64,000 nucleotides of DNA from Trichormus variabilis 0441. Lineage in GTDB: Bacteria > Cyanobacteriota > Cyanobacteriia > Cyanobacteriales > Nostocaceae. The notes under the pieces were generated by a model, which saw only the letters and a list, made by a program, of their open reading frames with translations, was not told the origin of the DNA and made no database searches. Where the stretch lies: positions 5,646,501-5,710,500 of the forward strand of contig NZ_CP047242.1 of assembly GCF_009856605.1 (NCBI RefSeq). The letters run 5' to 3'. The translations under genes and the position numbers were made by a program. Position 1 is the stretch's first letter, and the number at the start of each line of letters is the position of its first letter. This document shows, in pieces, positions 18,065 through 27,379 of this stretch.

Positions 18065-21000
18065 TGTGAAAAGTTGCCAGTAATAGTAAAAGCTGCCCAG
18101 AAGTAAGGGTGATTATAGGGTTGTTTACTAGGTTCTGGGTTATTCTTAAGTTTATTTAAATGGCGTGACCAGCAATTGTAAAGGAGTCCTTGATTTTCAG
18201 GAACTTTGGCAAGTTGCGCTGCATACCATTGTGCTAGTTCTGCATTGGTGACATTTCGCAACCATTGGGTAGCTTCAGCTAAAGCTATAGTTTCTGGTTT
18301 ACCTTGTTGCAGCAGTTGGTAAAACTGAATCATCACCAAAGCACTAGCGGCTGATTCTACAGTCCACAGGGTACTGACGACATGAGCCACACCGCAACCC
18401 ATAAAGCCACTGACAAGCCCTACATATTCTGTAGTGATGGTGTGATTTCCGGTGATTGCAGTTTCGCAAGCTGCTAAGGTGACGAGTTGATAGCTTTGCA
18501 ATTTAAAGCCGTGGATATCCGCTAGAGTTAACTTGTCTTCATCTGCTAATGCTAAAAAAGATAACGCCGGATTTTGGAAGTTATATACACCATGTCCTGT
18601 AAAGTGAAAAATATTGTAGCTTTGGGGCAAAGCATTTATCAGTGCTTTTTGTGTGGCTTGTTCAGAATGCAGACGTGTAGGGTTGGCAAACATTTGGCTG
18701 ATGGCTTCTGATTCGATTTCGGCGAAATCTAATGAGGGATAACCCGTACTGTTGGGATGTTCGATGCTAAGTAAATTTTTTTGGTTATAATTGTCTTTCT
18801 TAACAGAGATAGAGCCAATTTTTGCACTGGGTAAATAGCTGATGGTAAATTCAGGTGGAAACAGTGCATGAAGAGGGAAGCGGTGCAAATCGCGGTGAGG
18901 AATGAGAATTAATTGAGTAATATCTGGAATTGTGGAGACGACAGCATTTATATCGAGAATATGACTCAGATTCCGCAGCATTTCGGGTAAATTGTCGCGC
19001 CATGTTCTATCTTTTTCGCCTTGCTTGTCTTTATCCTTGGGATAATTGGCGTATTGTTCGTTCCATTTTTTCACCCAGGCTTCAAAATCGCGTAAACGTT
19101 GCGCCTGAGTTAGACACTCGGTATTGCCTAAAACAATTGGTGACGGGGCGTTATGTTTAAGAATGAAAGTATGTAAGGCGTAAGAACTGAGATGCCAATA
19201 AACAATGGCAGTTGAAGGATTAAGCAGTTGTTGTATTTCTGAATAATTAGGAGAAGAAATTTCATCGCTCCATCCATCCAAAAGCCAACGCAAGCAAGTA
19301 TTTTTGCCTTCTTCTGCCAATTCAATCGCTTGCAGCAAATCTCCAGACTGCACGGCTAAATCAACAGTTAACTGCTGAATCCAAGCAAATTTTAAAGCTA
19401 GTTGTTTTTTACTTCGCTCAGAGCGATTTGGTTCATTTAATAAGCGCCGCAACAACTCAGTACCTTGGCGCTGGAGTTCTGTAGCTTCGGCTATTTCTCC
19501 CAAATCTAACAGCACGCGAATTAAATCTTGCAAAACTTCCAGATGCAACTCAGGAAAATTTGTTGCTGTGAGAGTTTGCAGTGCCGTTTTGTAACTGTTA
19601 ATAGCTTTGCGCCAAAAATAGCGAGTGTTATAATTACCTCGCCCTTGGTAATAATGAGAATCACCTATCGCCCGATGCAATTTTCCCCAACCTTCTGGGT
19701 GAGTTTCTTGCTGACAATGTTTTAATCCTTCCTCATAGCTGGCTAATCTTCCCTCATAGCCACGCTTATTTAAATCTGGATTGTTAAATTTTAAAGCTAG
19801 GTTATGTGCTGCCGCATGAGGTAAAGGAAATGTAGAGAAATCTATCCTCTCTACTATTACGTTTCCAGCTACAATTCCTCGGTTCATCCAAGCTATGTAA
19901 AAGTCAGCTTTGAATTCTATGGCTTTGTCATAAGATGTGATCGCTTCTTGAAATCGCCCTAAATTACTCAGCGCCACACCTCGGTTGTACCAAGCTGAGT
20001 AGTCGTCAGCTTTGAATTCTATGGCTTTGTCATAAGATGCGATCGCTTCTTCAAATCGCCCCAAATTAGCCAGCGCCACACCTCGGTAATTCCAAGCTGA
20101 GTAGTCGTCAGCTTTGAATTCTATAGCTTTGTCATAAGATGCGATCGCTTCTTCAAATTGCCCTAAATTATCCAGCGCCACACCTCGGTTGTACCAAGCT
20201 GAGTAGTCGTCAGCTTTGAATTCTATGGCTTTGTCATAAGATGCGATCGCTTCTTCAAATTTCTCTAAATTGAATAGTGTGTTACCCCTACCATACCAAG
20301 CATTGAATACTTCTGGAAAGTTGGGATTGATTTGCAAAGCAGTTTCAAACGAGGTCAGTGCTTCTTGATATAATTTGAGGCTATTTAAGATTACCCCACG
20401 ATTAGTCCAAGCTTCAGGAAAATTATGTTTGAATTCTATAGCCCTATTATAAGAAGCGATCGCTTGTTCAAATCGCCCCAAATTACACAGCGCCACACCC
20501 CGGCTGTACCAAGCTGAGTCATCGTCAGGCTTGAATTCTATAGCTTTGTCAAAAGATGTGATTGCTTGTTCTAATTGCCCTAAATTAGCCAGTGCCACAC
20601 CTTGATTTAACCAAGCCTCTGCTTCGTCACTCGTCAATTCAATAGCATCATTGAATTGATTACTTGTTTCTTCTTCCTCCGCGTCCTCTGCGCCTCTGCG
20701 GTTCGTTTCTCCTCCCCCCAACCGCCTCCCAATATCACCCGCAACATCACTAACTTCCCCAATACTCAACTCACCCAGCCGCACCATCCGACTTACCAAT
20801 TCATCATTTGGCTTAGCTGAAGCGAACAATCTTTCGCCAAAACCCCGCAACCACTCCACCAAATCACCTTCATTGATGTGCTTTGCAGCCAAGAAACCTT
20901 TTGCTTCTCCTCTAGTCAAGCCATCATTGACTTCTGCTAACAACTGGAGAAACAACGATTCATACTCCGCATCCGTTAACCGTTGCGGTGGTTCTACTTT

Positions 21001-21084
21001 GTTCTGTTCCCTGACTGGGGAATGCTTTCTGCCAAATAAACGCCCAAAAGACCTCTTGAGCCACTGCCAAAGTTGCTTGAGCAT
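18061..21084 (-). CDS. TPR-CHAT caspase-like protein
   Basis: The product is about 1007 residues, start ATG at 21084 (a TTG three codons upstream is also open). A basic amphipathic N-terminus (LKQLWQWLKRSFGRLFGRKH) is followed by a 100-residue domain. An acidic linker comes next, then about eight to ten TPR repeats, several nearly identical (FEEAIASYDKAIEFKADDYS), then more helical repeats. The C-terminal CHAT protease domain has His831 in FTGHG and Cys873 in AACET. CHAT proteins are cysteine proteases related to caspases and separase, and TPR-CHAT forms are triggered by partner sensing in several immune systems. It heads a three-gene operon with the 140-aa and membrane-anchored proteins and is next to a NACHT protein. 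Confidence 0.9.
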   Translation of the reverse strand: MLKQLWQWLKRSFGRLFGRKHSPVREQNKVEPPQRLTDAEYESLFLQLLAEVNDGLTRGEAKGFLAAKHINEGDLVEWLRGFGERLFASAKPNDELVSRMVRLGELSIGEVSDVAGDIGRRLGGGETNRRGAEDAEEEETSNQFNDAIELTSDEAEAWLNQGVALANLGQLEQAITSFDKAIEFKPDDDSAWYSRGVALCNLGRFEQAIASYNRAIEFKHNFPEAWTNRGVILNSLKLYQEALTSFETALQINPNFPEVFNAWYGRGNTLFNLEKFEEAIASYDKAIEFKADDYSAWYNRGVALDNLGQFEEAIASYDKAIEFKADDYSAWNYRGVALANLGRFEEAIASYDKAIEFKADDYSAWYNRGVALSNLGRFQEAITSYDKAIEFKADFYIAWMNRGIVAGNVIVERIDFSTFPLPHAAAHNLALKFNNPDLNKRGYEGRLASYEEGLKHCQQETHPEGWGKLHRAIGDSHYYQGRGNYNTRYFWRKAINSYKTALQTLTATNFPELHLEVLQDLIRVLLDLGEIAEATELQRQGTELLRRLLNEPNRSERSKKQLALKFAWIQQLTVDLAVQSGDLLQAIELAEEGKNTCLRWLLDGWSDEISSPNYSEIQQLLNPSTAIVYWHLSSYALHTFILKHNAPSPIVLGNTECLTQAQRLRDFEAWVKKWNEQYANYPKDKDKQGEKDRTWRDNLPEMLRNLSHILDINAVVSTIPDITQLILIPHRDLHRFPLHALFPPEFTISYLPSAKIGSISVKKDNYNQKNLLSIEHPNSTGYPSLDFAEIESEAISQMFANPTRLHSEQATQKALINALPQSYNIFHFTGHGVYNFQNPALSFLALADEDKLTLADIHGFKLQSYQLVTLAACETAITGNHTITTEYVGLVSGFMGCGVAHVVSTLWTVESAASALVMIQFYQLLQQGKPETIALAEATQWLRNVTNAELAQWYAAQLAKVPENQGLLYNCWSRHLNKLKNNPEPSKQPYNHPYFWAAFTITGNFSQ
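20672..20707. repeat. Dispersed repeat inserted in the CHAT coding sequence
   Basis: On the minus strand this stretch encodes ETNRRGAEDAEEEE, the translation of an intergenic repeat common in Nostocales genomes (the CGCAGAGGCGCAGAGGACGC type). It sits in frame in the linker between the N-terminal domain and the TPRs. A related sequence (CGTAAAGACGCAAAGAAAGACGC type) occurs just upstream of the 449-aa gene at about 17589-17612. Confidence 0.5.
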
Positions 21085-21327
21085 CTGCCGCAATCATGTA
21101 TCGCTTTTATGATACATTCTAGCAATTTTACGGTTGGTCATTGGTCATTGGTTATTGGTAAGCGTTTCCGGGATATTTACGTTTTGTAATCACGAATAGA
21201 TTCTTGATTGCAAGATGAATTGCGATCGCATCTTTGTCGCACAGCAGAACTTTCTCAAATAATTTTGAACTTATGGAATTACTCAAAACCTTTATCAGTA
21301 ATGGATTCAAACAATTGTTTAACCGTT

Positions 21328-21444
21328 TTATTTGAGATTTTTACTAAAAATCAAGTTTACCATAGAGGTTAAGCTGAAATTGTTCAATCGTTTTATTTTA
21401 TCGACAACGGCAGATTAAATATTCGAACTGTAATAATTGTTTAA
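21328..21444 (+). pseudogene. Cyclic-nucleotide-binding-domain remnant
   Basis: One frame reads LFEIFTKNQVYHRG, a stop, then AEIVQSFYFIDNGRLNIRT, then stops at 21442-21444. The pattern (V-Y-x-x-G ... YFIDNGRLNI) is that of a cNMP-binding (Crp-like) domain core, interrupted by TAA. There are no complete flanks. Upstream and downstream of it, 21094-21327 and 21445-21591 show no gene. Confidence 0.4.
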
Positions 21445-21487
21445 CCGAATTCTTTGTCTACAAATATTTGTAGAGTAGATAAGATAA

Positions 21488-21531
21488 TTTCTAGATGTGA
21501 CTACTATATCACATCTAGAAATATTTTTTTT
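21488..21531 (+). terminator. Strong 13-bp hairpin followed by T8
   Basis: TTTCTAGATGTGA (21488-21500) and TCACATCTAGAAA (21509-21521) form a perfect stem with an 8-nt loop, followed by TATTTTTTTT on the plus strand. No plus-strand gene is evident upstream except the cNMP-domain remnant, so the terminator may belong to that dead gene. On the minus strand it lies after the NACHT gene but lacks a T-run. Confidence 0.65.
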
Positions 21532-21591
21532 GGCATTGCCTAAAGCAATACTGTGTCTATCTCGCCAAAACTGATTTGTTAGATGGTAATG

Positions 21592-24500
21592 TCAGGTTGT
21601 CTCGCCACATATCAATTCCCATAGCAAATCTATCCCATCTCCAATATATTCAGAATCTTGGTTTTCATTAATCCATCGAGAAAGATTAATGACTACGCTA
21701 TGAGTTTTTTCATCGATTTTCTTCAGCACAAATGCGCCAATAAGACGCACATTAAATTCTGAGTCTTTGAGGAGTTCTAGTAAGCCAGGAATTGCTGCTT
21801 CTTTACCTATATTACCCAACGCAAATGCGGCACTAGACCGCACATTCAATTCTGAGCCTTTGAGAAGTTCTAGTAAGCTAGGAATTGCTGCTTCTGTACC
21901 TATGTTACCCAACGCATTTGCGGCACTAGACCGCACATTAGATTCTGAGTCTTTGAGGAGTTCTAGTAAGCTAGGAATTGCTGCTTCTGTACCTATGTTA
22001 CCTAACGCAAATGCGGCACTAGACCGCACATTAGATTCTGAGTCTTTGAGGAGTTCTAGTAAGCCAGGAATTGCTGCTTCTGTACCTATGTTACCTAACG
22101 CAAATGCGGCACTAGACCGCACATTAGATTCTGAGTCTTTGAGGAGTTCTAGTAAGCCAGGAATTGCTGCTTCTGTACCTATTCTAACTAACGCATTTAC
22201 GGCACTAGACCGCACATTAGATTCTGAGTCTTTGAGAAGTTCTAGTAAGCCAGGAATTGCTACTTCTGTACCTATATTACCTAACGCATCTGCGGCACTA
22301 GACCGCACATTAGATTCTGAGTCTTTGAGGAGTTCTAGTAAGCCAGGAATTGCTGCTTCTGTACCTATTCTACCTAACGCAAATGCGGCACTAGACCGCA
22401 CATTAGATTCTGAGTCTTTGAGGAGTTCTAGTAAGCCAGGAATTGCTGCTTCTGTACCTATTATGCCTAACGCAAATGCGGCACTAGACCGCACATTAGA
22501 TTCTGAGTCTTTGAGGAGTTCTAGTAAGCCAGGAATTGCTGCCTCTGTACCTATTCTAACTAACGCAAATGCGGCACTAGACCGCACATTAGATTCTGAG
22601 TCTTTGAGGAGTTCTAGTAAGCCAGGAATTGCTGTTTCTGTACCTATGTTACCTAACGCATTTGCGGCACTAGACCGCACATTAGATTCTGAGTCTTTGA
22701 GGAGTTCTAGTAAGCCAGGAATTGCTGTTTCTGTACCTATTCTACCTAACGCATTTGCGGCACTAGACCGCACATTAGATTCTGAGTCTTTGAGGAGTTC
22801 TAGTAATCTATCAACTGCCGCCTTTTTCTCTCCTAATGCAGCACGATATTTTTGAAATCGTACTTGTTCTATTTGTTGTTCTTTCTCTTTTAACAATTGC
22901 AAAGCTTGAGTTTGAAAAGCCGTTTCATTCAGGCTACATAAAATTTGAAATACTTGTGATTTAATTTGAGAACTAACTTGCAAAGAATCGCTGACTTCAA
23001 GATTTACTAAATTTTGTAAAATTTCTATGGCTGGAGAATCTTTGGCAGTTTTTAAATTTTTGATATCTTCAGCAAGGCAATTCCCAGCAAATAATAAGTC
23101 ACGATGCAACCACTGTTCATATTCGCTATTCTTGCTGAGAACTTTTCTAATAGCTGTAGCCGCTTTATTTGGTGCTTGCTGAGTAATTAATAGCAGTAAT
23201 ACCTCTCGCCAATGAGGGTCATGGAGATGCTGATCAATATACTGTAAAACAATATCAAAATCGTCTTGATCGTCTGCTTGATAATTAATTTCTCTAGCAC
23301 ACAGATATTCCTGAAAGGTTTTATGCACAAAAGCATAGCAATCTTGACCTTGTTCATTAAGCAGTCCAGTACGTTCCTGAATCAAACTTAAAAACCGTTT
23401 CGCTTTCTCCTCTGCTTTATAAAGTTCAATTTCCTTCAAAGATTTGATTTCTCTTTTTAATTTGTCAAGCAAATCTTCACAAGCAATTAGTGTTCCCCCT
23501 TCTTTATCTGCTGTACTGCCTTGTCCATGAATCCAAAAGGCTAATTTTCGCATCAAAAATAGTAAATCTTCAATATCAATATCTTGTAAAAAATGGTTGA
23601 CGTTAATTTCCTTATTCGCATCCCAAGAAGTTAAGAGAGTTTCTACGGCTTTCTCATAAAGTTTGTGACGACCTTTAGGCAAAACTGCCTGGTAGCGGTG
23701 AATCAGAGCAATAATAGTCAACAGCAAAGGGTTACGCGCTAGTAATTTGAGACGCTCATTTTTATTTAATGCTTCTCGTAAAGTTGTTTTACGTCGCTCT
23801 GCCTCTGATTTATCCTGAATACGGCTGTTATACCAACAGTTAATAAACTTTTCTATCTTCTCATCATCAAAAGATAAAAGCTCGTAATGGGCAAACTCTT
23901 GAGTATTGAAAAAATCACGTTTATAACCAGCAGGACGAGAAGTAATAACTGCACAATTTGTCGGAAATTGTCCTAAAAAATTCTCAATTTTCCGCACTAC
24001 ATCATATCGTTTATTTTCCTGAGCAATTTCATCCAATCCATCAAAAAAGATAAAAGTGTGTCCATCTTCTAACCAATATTCAAAAAAACCTACAGGTAAG
24101 GTTTTAACACATAGATTTTTTTCAACAAATTGCTTAACATATTCAATAACGCTAATATTTGCTTGCCTAGCAAAATCTCGTATAGGAATTATAATAGGTA
24201 AATAGTCTGCTGCTGTTATATTCAGTTGTTCAATCTGCTTCTGAGCTAACATCACCACAAAATAACTCAGTAAAGTAGTTTTTCCAGAGCCGGGCGCACC
24301 TAAAAGAACAAACTTTTGGCAGTTGGTTTGACTTAAAATTTGGGAAGCTAAAAATTTTCTCCCGGAAGATTTTCTTAAAGCACGCTGTCTCTGTTCCCAA
24401 AGTAATTGTTGCTGACTTTGGCTCAAATTGGATGACAATAACTCTGTTTCGATGCTGGAGTTGAGATTATTTATATCCTTGTGGTTATCCTCCTGCACTT

Positions 24501-25038
24501 CTGGTAATACAAAAATATTTACTAGCTTCTCCGATTTTTCTACTTCTTGTCCTGGTACAGCAATCCCAGCAAACTTAACATCATCAAACCAATTTACTAA
24601 TTGCTGAAGATAGTTTTCCTTGGCAATCTGAAACCTTATGCAATTATCTGTATTTTGAAAATAAGTTGTAACAAAAACCTCCATCCATGAATAAACATAA
24701 TCAATTTTAATTTCTTTCATTTTTGAGTCAGCTAAAGCTGCTTTTTGGAAAACAACAGCTAAATAATCTACATCAGGCTTTCCCTCATTTTCTAAAGGTT
24801 TCTGTAGCTCTGACAATCCTTGTTCTTTAAAAAAATTACATAAAAATTTTGGTATAAAGTCTGGTGGACAAGAATAAAATAATCGGGTTTCTTGCTTACA
24901 AGCTTCTATCGTTGCAGTTTTAATCGCCTTATCTAAATCACTAGGGTTAAGTTTGCTCGTAACACCACTCAGTAAAGCTTTAGAAACTTCTACTGTGACT
25001 AATTCTCCTACCCATGCACCAACCATTGCACCAATCAT
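21592..25038 (-). CDS. NACHT-HEAT NLR-like NTPase
   Basis: Start ATG at 25038 is preferred because GGAGA lies 9 nt before it; a GTG five codons upstream is also open. The product is about 1148 residues. An N-terminal domain of about 190 residues starts with a hydrophobic helix (MIGAMVGAWVGELVTVEV). The NACHT NTPase has Walker A LGAPGSGKTT (about 247-256) and Walker B IFFDGLDEIA (about 328-338), then winged-helix and helical parts including the FVHKTFQEYLCARE motif typical of NACHT proteins. HEAT repeats run from about 742 to 1115: eleven nearly identical 31-residue units plus one diverged. Bacterial NACHT proteins are NLR relatives and many defend against phage, with the repeats as the sensor. 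The N-terminal effector type is not recognised. Confidence 0.9.
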   Translation of the reverse strand: MIGAMVGAWVGELVTVEVSKALLSGVTSKLNPSDLDKAIKTATIEACKQETRLFYSCPPDFIPKFLCNFFKEQGLSELQKPLENEGKPDVDYLAVVFQKAALADSKMKEIKIDYVYSWMEVFVTTYFQNTDNCIRFQIAKENYLQQLVNWFDDVKFAGIAVPGQEVEKSEKLVNIFVLPEVQEDNHKDINNLNSSIETELLSSNLSQSQQQLLWEQRQRALRKSSGRKFLASQILSQTNCQKFVLLGAPGSGKTTLLSYFVVMLAQKQIEQLNITAADYLPIIIPIRDFARQANISVIEYVKQFVEKNLCVKTLPVGFFEYWLEDGHTFIFFDGLDEIAQENKRYDVVRKIENFLGQFPTNCAVITSRPAGYKRDFFNTQEFAHYELLSFDDEKIEKFINCWYNSRIQDKSEAERRKTTLREALNKNERLKLLARNPLLLTIIALIHRYQAVLPKGRHKLYEKAVETLLTSWDANKEINVNHFLQDIDIEDLLFLMRKLAFWIHGQGSTADKEGGTLIACEDLLDKLKREIKSLKEIELYKAEEKAKRFLSLIQERTGLLNEQGQDCYAFVHKTFQEYLCAREINYQADDQDDFDIVLQYIDQHLHDPHWREVLLLLITQQAPNKAATAIRKVLSKNSEYEQWLHRDLLFAGNCLAEDIKNLKTAKDSPAIEILQNLVNLEVSDSLQVSSQIKSQVFQILCSLNETAFQTQALQLLKEKEQQIEQVRFQKYRAALGEKKAAVDRLLELLKDSESNVRSSAANALGRIGTETAIPGLLELLKDSESNVRSSAANALGNIGTETAIPGLLELLKDSESNVRSSAAFALVRIGTEAAIPGLLELLKDSESNVRSSAAFALGIIGTEAAIPGLLELLKDSESNVRSSAAFALGRIGTEAAIPGLLELLKDSESNVRSSAADALGNIGTEVAIPGLLELLKDSESNVRSSAVNALVRIGTEAAIPGLLELLKDSESNVRSSAAFALGNIGTEAAIPGLLELLKDSESNVRSSAAFALGNIGTEAAIPSLLELLKDSESNVRSSAANALGNIGTEAAIPSLLELLKGSELNVRSSAAFALGNIGKEAAIPGLLELLKDSEFNVRLIGAFVLKKIDEKTHSVVINLSRWINENQDSEYIGDGIDLLWELICGETT
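21690..22815. repeat. 93-bp tandem repeats encoding HEAT units
   Basis: The minus-strand coding sequence repeats every 93 bp (31 codons) with only a few differences between copies, about eleven good copies and one decayed at the gene's 3' end. Differences cluster at the codons for ALGNIGTE-type positions. The near identity points to recent expansion or gene conversion. Confidence 0.9.
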
Positions 25039-25439
25039 TATGATGGTCTCCACATAATTGATTTAAATGAATAAGTATAGATTATATATTGATACTAATG
25101 ATACCAGTATATTTACTATATTAATTAAACTTACGCAATTTTTTTCTGATTTTTCGCTGTTTGAAGTCTTTTATCATCTAATTTTGGGCTGCTTATACTT
25201 GCTACCAGAGTTTACTTAGCGAAAACCAGCAACTGAATAAAAAAGACTACAGAAAGATTTGCGAATAGCAGCAATTGCCCTTTCCATAAATGCAGTGATG
25301 GTTACTCGTAACCAAAAGGATTTCTCTCAAATTCCCAGTTTAGTGCTGGAGAATGGAACAAATTAAAACAGAGGAATTTTCACTACGATGAAAATACTAC
25401 AATAAAGTAGTAACGCATCTAACCTCTGGAGTTCTAACA
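25039..25439. other. Intergenic region at the island/core boundary
   Basis: About 400 bp of AT-rich DNA lie between the divergent NACHT gene and the plus-strand coiled-coil gene. I see no gene, tRNA or clear inverted repeat. Promoters for both genes must lie here. It is the last gap before continuous core genes and so a candidate for the island edge. Confidence 0.3.
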
Positions 25440-26015
25440 GTGGGCTTATTTGATGATTTGAGTCGGTTTCTGGAAAACCGTTTAGAGGAATTCTTGCGGA
25501 ATAATCCACATTTGGAGTTGGAGGCGCTGTTAGAACAGCTGCGTCAGCAAGAGGAAGATACTTTAAAGTTGATAGCAGATTTACAGTTACAAGAGAAGCG
25601 ATCGCAAGAAGATATTCTCGCCACAGCGCAAGAAATCCAGCGTTGGCATATCCGAGTTCAAAAAGCCAAAAATGCTAATAGACAAGATTTGGTGGGGCCA
25701 GCAGAAGAGAGAGAAGCAGCTTTATTGCGCGAGGGTAATCAGCTTTGGGGACATATGCAGGGGCTAAAAGAACGCTTAGAGCAATCCAAAGAATTACTTA
25801 GTAAGATACAAGCTAGGCGGCAAGAAGTACAAACCAAAGCAGCACAAGCACAAACAGCACGGGCTAAAGCCCAAACCCAACAACGTATAGAAACTAATGG
25901 TTGGTGGAATTCTACTACCAGTTCTAGTGGCGGATTTGATGATTTAGAAGAAAAGTTCCGCCGTTGGGAAACCCAAGATGAACTAGAGCAAATGAAGCGT
26001 AATTTGGGAAAATAA
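25440..26015 (+). CDS. PspA-like coiled-coil protein (TIGR04376-type)
   Basis: This 191-residue protein starts with GTG at 25440. After a short N-terminal segment (LFDDLSRFLENRLEEFLRNN) almost the whole of residues 25-150 is coiled coil rich in Gln, Glu and Ala. This matches a cyanobacterial family I recall as TIGR04376, which resembles PspA/IM30 in layout. Its exact role is not established. A low-complexity Ser/Thr segment (about 158-166) separates the coiled coil from the tail. It converges with the GTPase gene. Confidence 0.75.
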   Translation: MGLFDDLSRFLENRLEEFLRNNPHLELEALLEQLRQQEEDTLKLIADLQLQEKRSQEDILATAQEIQRWHIRVQKAKNANRQDLVGPAEEREAALLREGNQLWGHMQGLKERLEQSKELLSKIQARRQEVQTKAAQAQTARAKAQTQQRIETNGWWNSTTSSSGGFDDLEEKFRRWETQDELEQMKRNLGK

Positions 26016-26084
26016 GTAAAAAATGTCTACATAGGAGATAGTCTGGGGAGATATCCCATTATTCAATGGAGAAAGAAAATATTT

Positions 26085-27344
26085 TCAGGATTTAATTCCT
26101 TTAAATTGTTCTTTCGCTTTGGCAAAAGCTTCCTGCATGACAGATTGGATTTTTTGCGGGTCTGGTTTATTACCACCCATTAAATCGCCAAAGTAGACGC
26201 AGGCTGTCTCCCCTAAAGACCAGGTGTAAGCGGCTGCCCAAGATGCGGCGATCGCACTCCCAAATCCTGGGATAAACTTAACTAACTCTCTTCCTATGGC
26301 TTGGGCTAAAAAACCACCGGCGATCGCACTCACAATACCACCTGCTTGGGATGGTGTGAGTGTTTGACCATATAATTTACCTAAAAGCGTCACCATCGAT
26401 ACTTGCAATGCAGTGAGTACTGGCATCGTGGCAAAGGGTAAGGGTACGGCTGCGAGTGCAGCAGCCATCACCGCAAATGATAAGGTGTAACGTCTGCCTG
26501 CATCCCGGTAAATATTGCCCAGTTTCTCGCTTGTTGGCTTATCTAATAACTGGTAAATAGCTTGGGCTTCCGCTTCTGGGAGGAGTTCTGCCAAATTATC
26601 TCTGAGGGCATCTAAGCCGTAAAATACAGGATTGTAGCCATCTTCTTCTAGGGTAAAGTCGATGAGGAGTGAACGGTCATAAAGTCCTGTAAAAGCTGCT
26701 TGAATCGCCGCAAAAGCCCTGTTTATTTCCTCATAGTTTGGTGGATAATCTGGATGATCCTCAACACCAGGGGGGTAAACTTCATGTAAACAAGTAACTG
26801 CGAGTAAACAGGGAATTTCTGGATATTTGCGCCGCAATTCTTGGGCAATTTGTCGCAAGGTATCAGTAGCGAAATCATTGATTTTCACTGTCAAAATCAA
26901 GACTCTGGCGCGGCTACTTTTTTCTTGTAAGTCTCCTATCAACTCTTGAATTACTGCCTGAGTTTCCTGGTTGATATCGCCTAGCCCTACGGTATCAGTA
27001 AAAACTAGTAAAGGCAAGTCGTTAGATGGATAGGCGTAGCGTTGGGTGTGTTGGGTGTGGGGACAAAAGCCTTGTCCGACAATCTCCGCAGAAACGCCTG
27101 TTAGACCCCGCACAATGGAACTTTTACCTGCTTGTGGCTTGCCAATTAGCACAGCCTCTGTAGTTGGCAGTTCTTGGCGTACCTTTTCCAAAATCTCGGC
27201 AACTTCGGCTTCACTCACACTAAACCACTGGACAAACTTCTGAGAAACCTGTTCCACTGGTAATCGCTGCACCACACTATCTGCTGCCTTTTTCCAGACA
27301 CCAGTCACACGATTTGCCCAAGAATTATCGCCTCGCCTAGTCAT
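26085..27344 (-). CDS. DUF697 domain GTPase
   Basis: This 419-residue protein has a G domain with G1 GKPQAGKSS (about 68-76) and G3 DTVGLGD (about 117-123). The usual NKxD of G4 is not obvious; AVTCLHEV stands in its place. The C-terminal third is a hydrophobic DUF697 region (FAVMAAALAAVPLPFATMPV and following), which associates these GTPases with membranes. Homologues in cyanobacteria are described only as small GTP-binding proteins. It probably works at the cytoplasmic face of a membrane. The next gene upstream on the same strand is dgcN, 35 bp away. Confidence 0.85.
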   Translation of the reverse strand: MTRRGDNSWANRVTGVWKKAADSVVQRLPVEQVSQKFVQWFSVSEAEVAEILEKVRQELPTTEAVLIGKPQAGKSSIVRGLTGVSAEIVGQGFCPHTQHTQRYAYPSNDLPLLVFTDTVGLGDINQETQAVIQELIGDLQEKSSRARVLILTVKINDFATDTLRQIAQELRRKYPEIPCLLAVTCLHEVYPPGVEDHPDYPPNYEEINRAFAAIQAAFTGLYDRSLLIDFTLEEDGYNPVFYGLDALRDNLAELLPEAEAQAIYQLLDKPTSEKLGNIYRDAGRRYTLSFAVMAAALAAVPLPFATMPVLTALQVSMVTLLGKLYGQTLTPSQAGGIVSAIAGGFLAQAIGRELVKFIPGFGSAIAASWAAAYTWSLGETACVYFGDLMGGNKPDPQKIQSVMQEAFAKAKEQFKGIKS

Positions 27345-27379
27345 TGCACTTGCTGGTTAAGTTACACCCTTTATATATT

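Noticed and set aside
21767..22855. Long plus-strand open frame (362 codons) opposite the NACHT gene
   Set aside because: It is the antisense shadow of the 93-bp HEAT repeats; periodic DNA keeps the opposite frame open. No start signal and Ser/Leu-rich periodic product.
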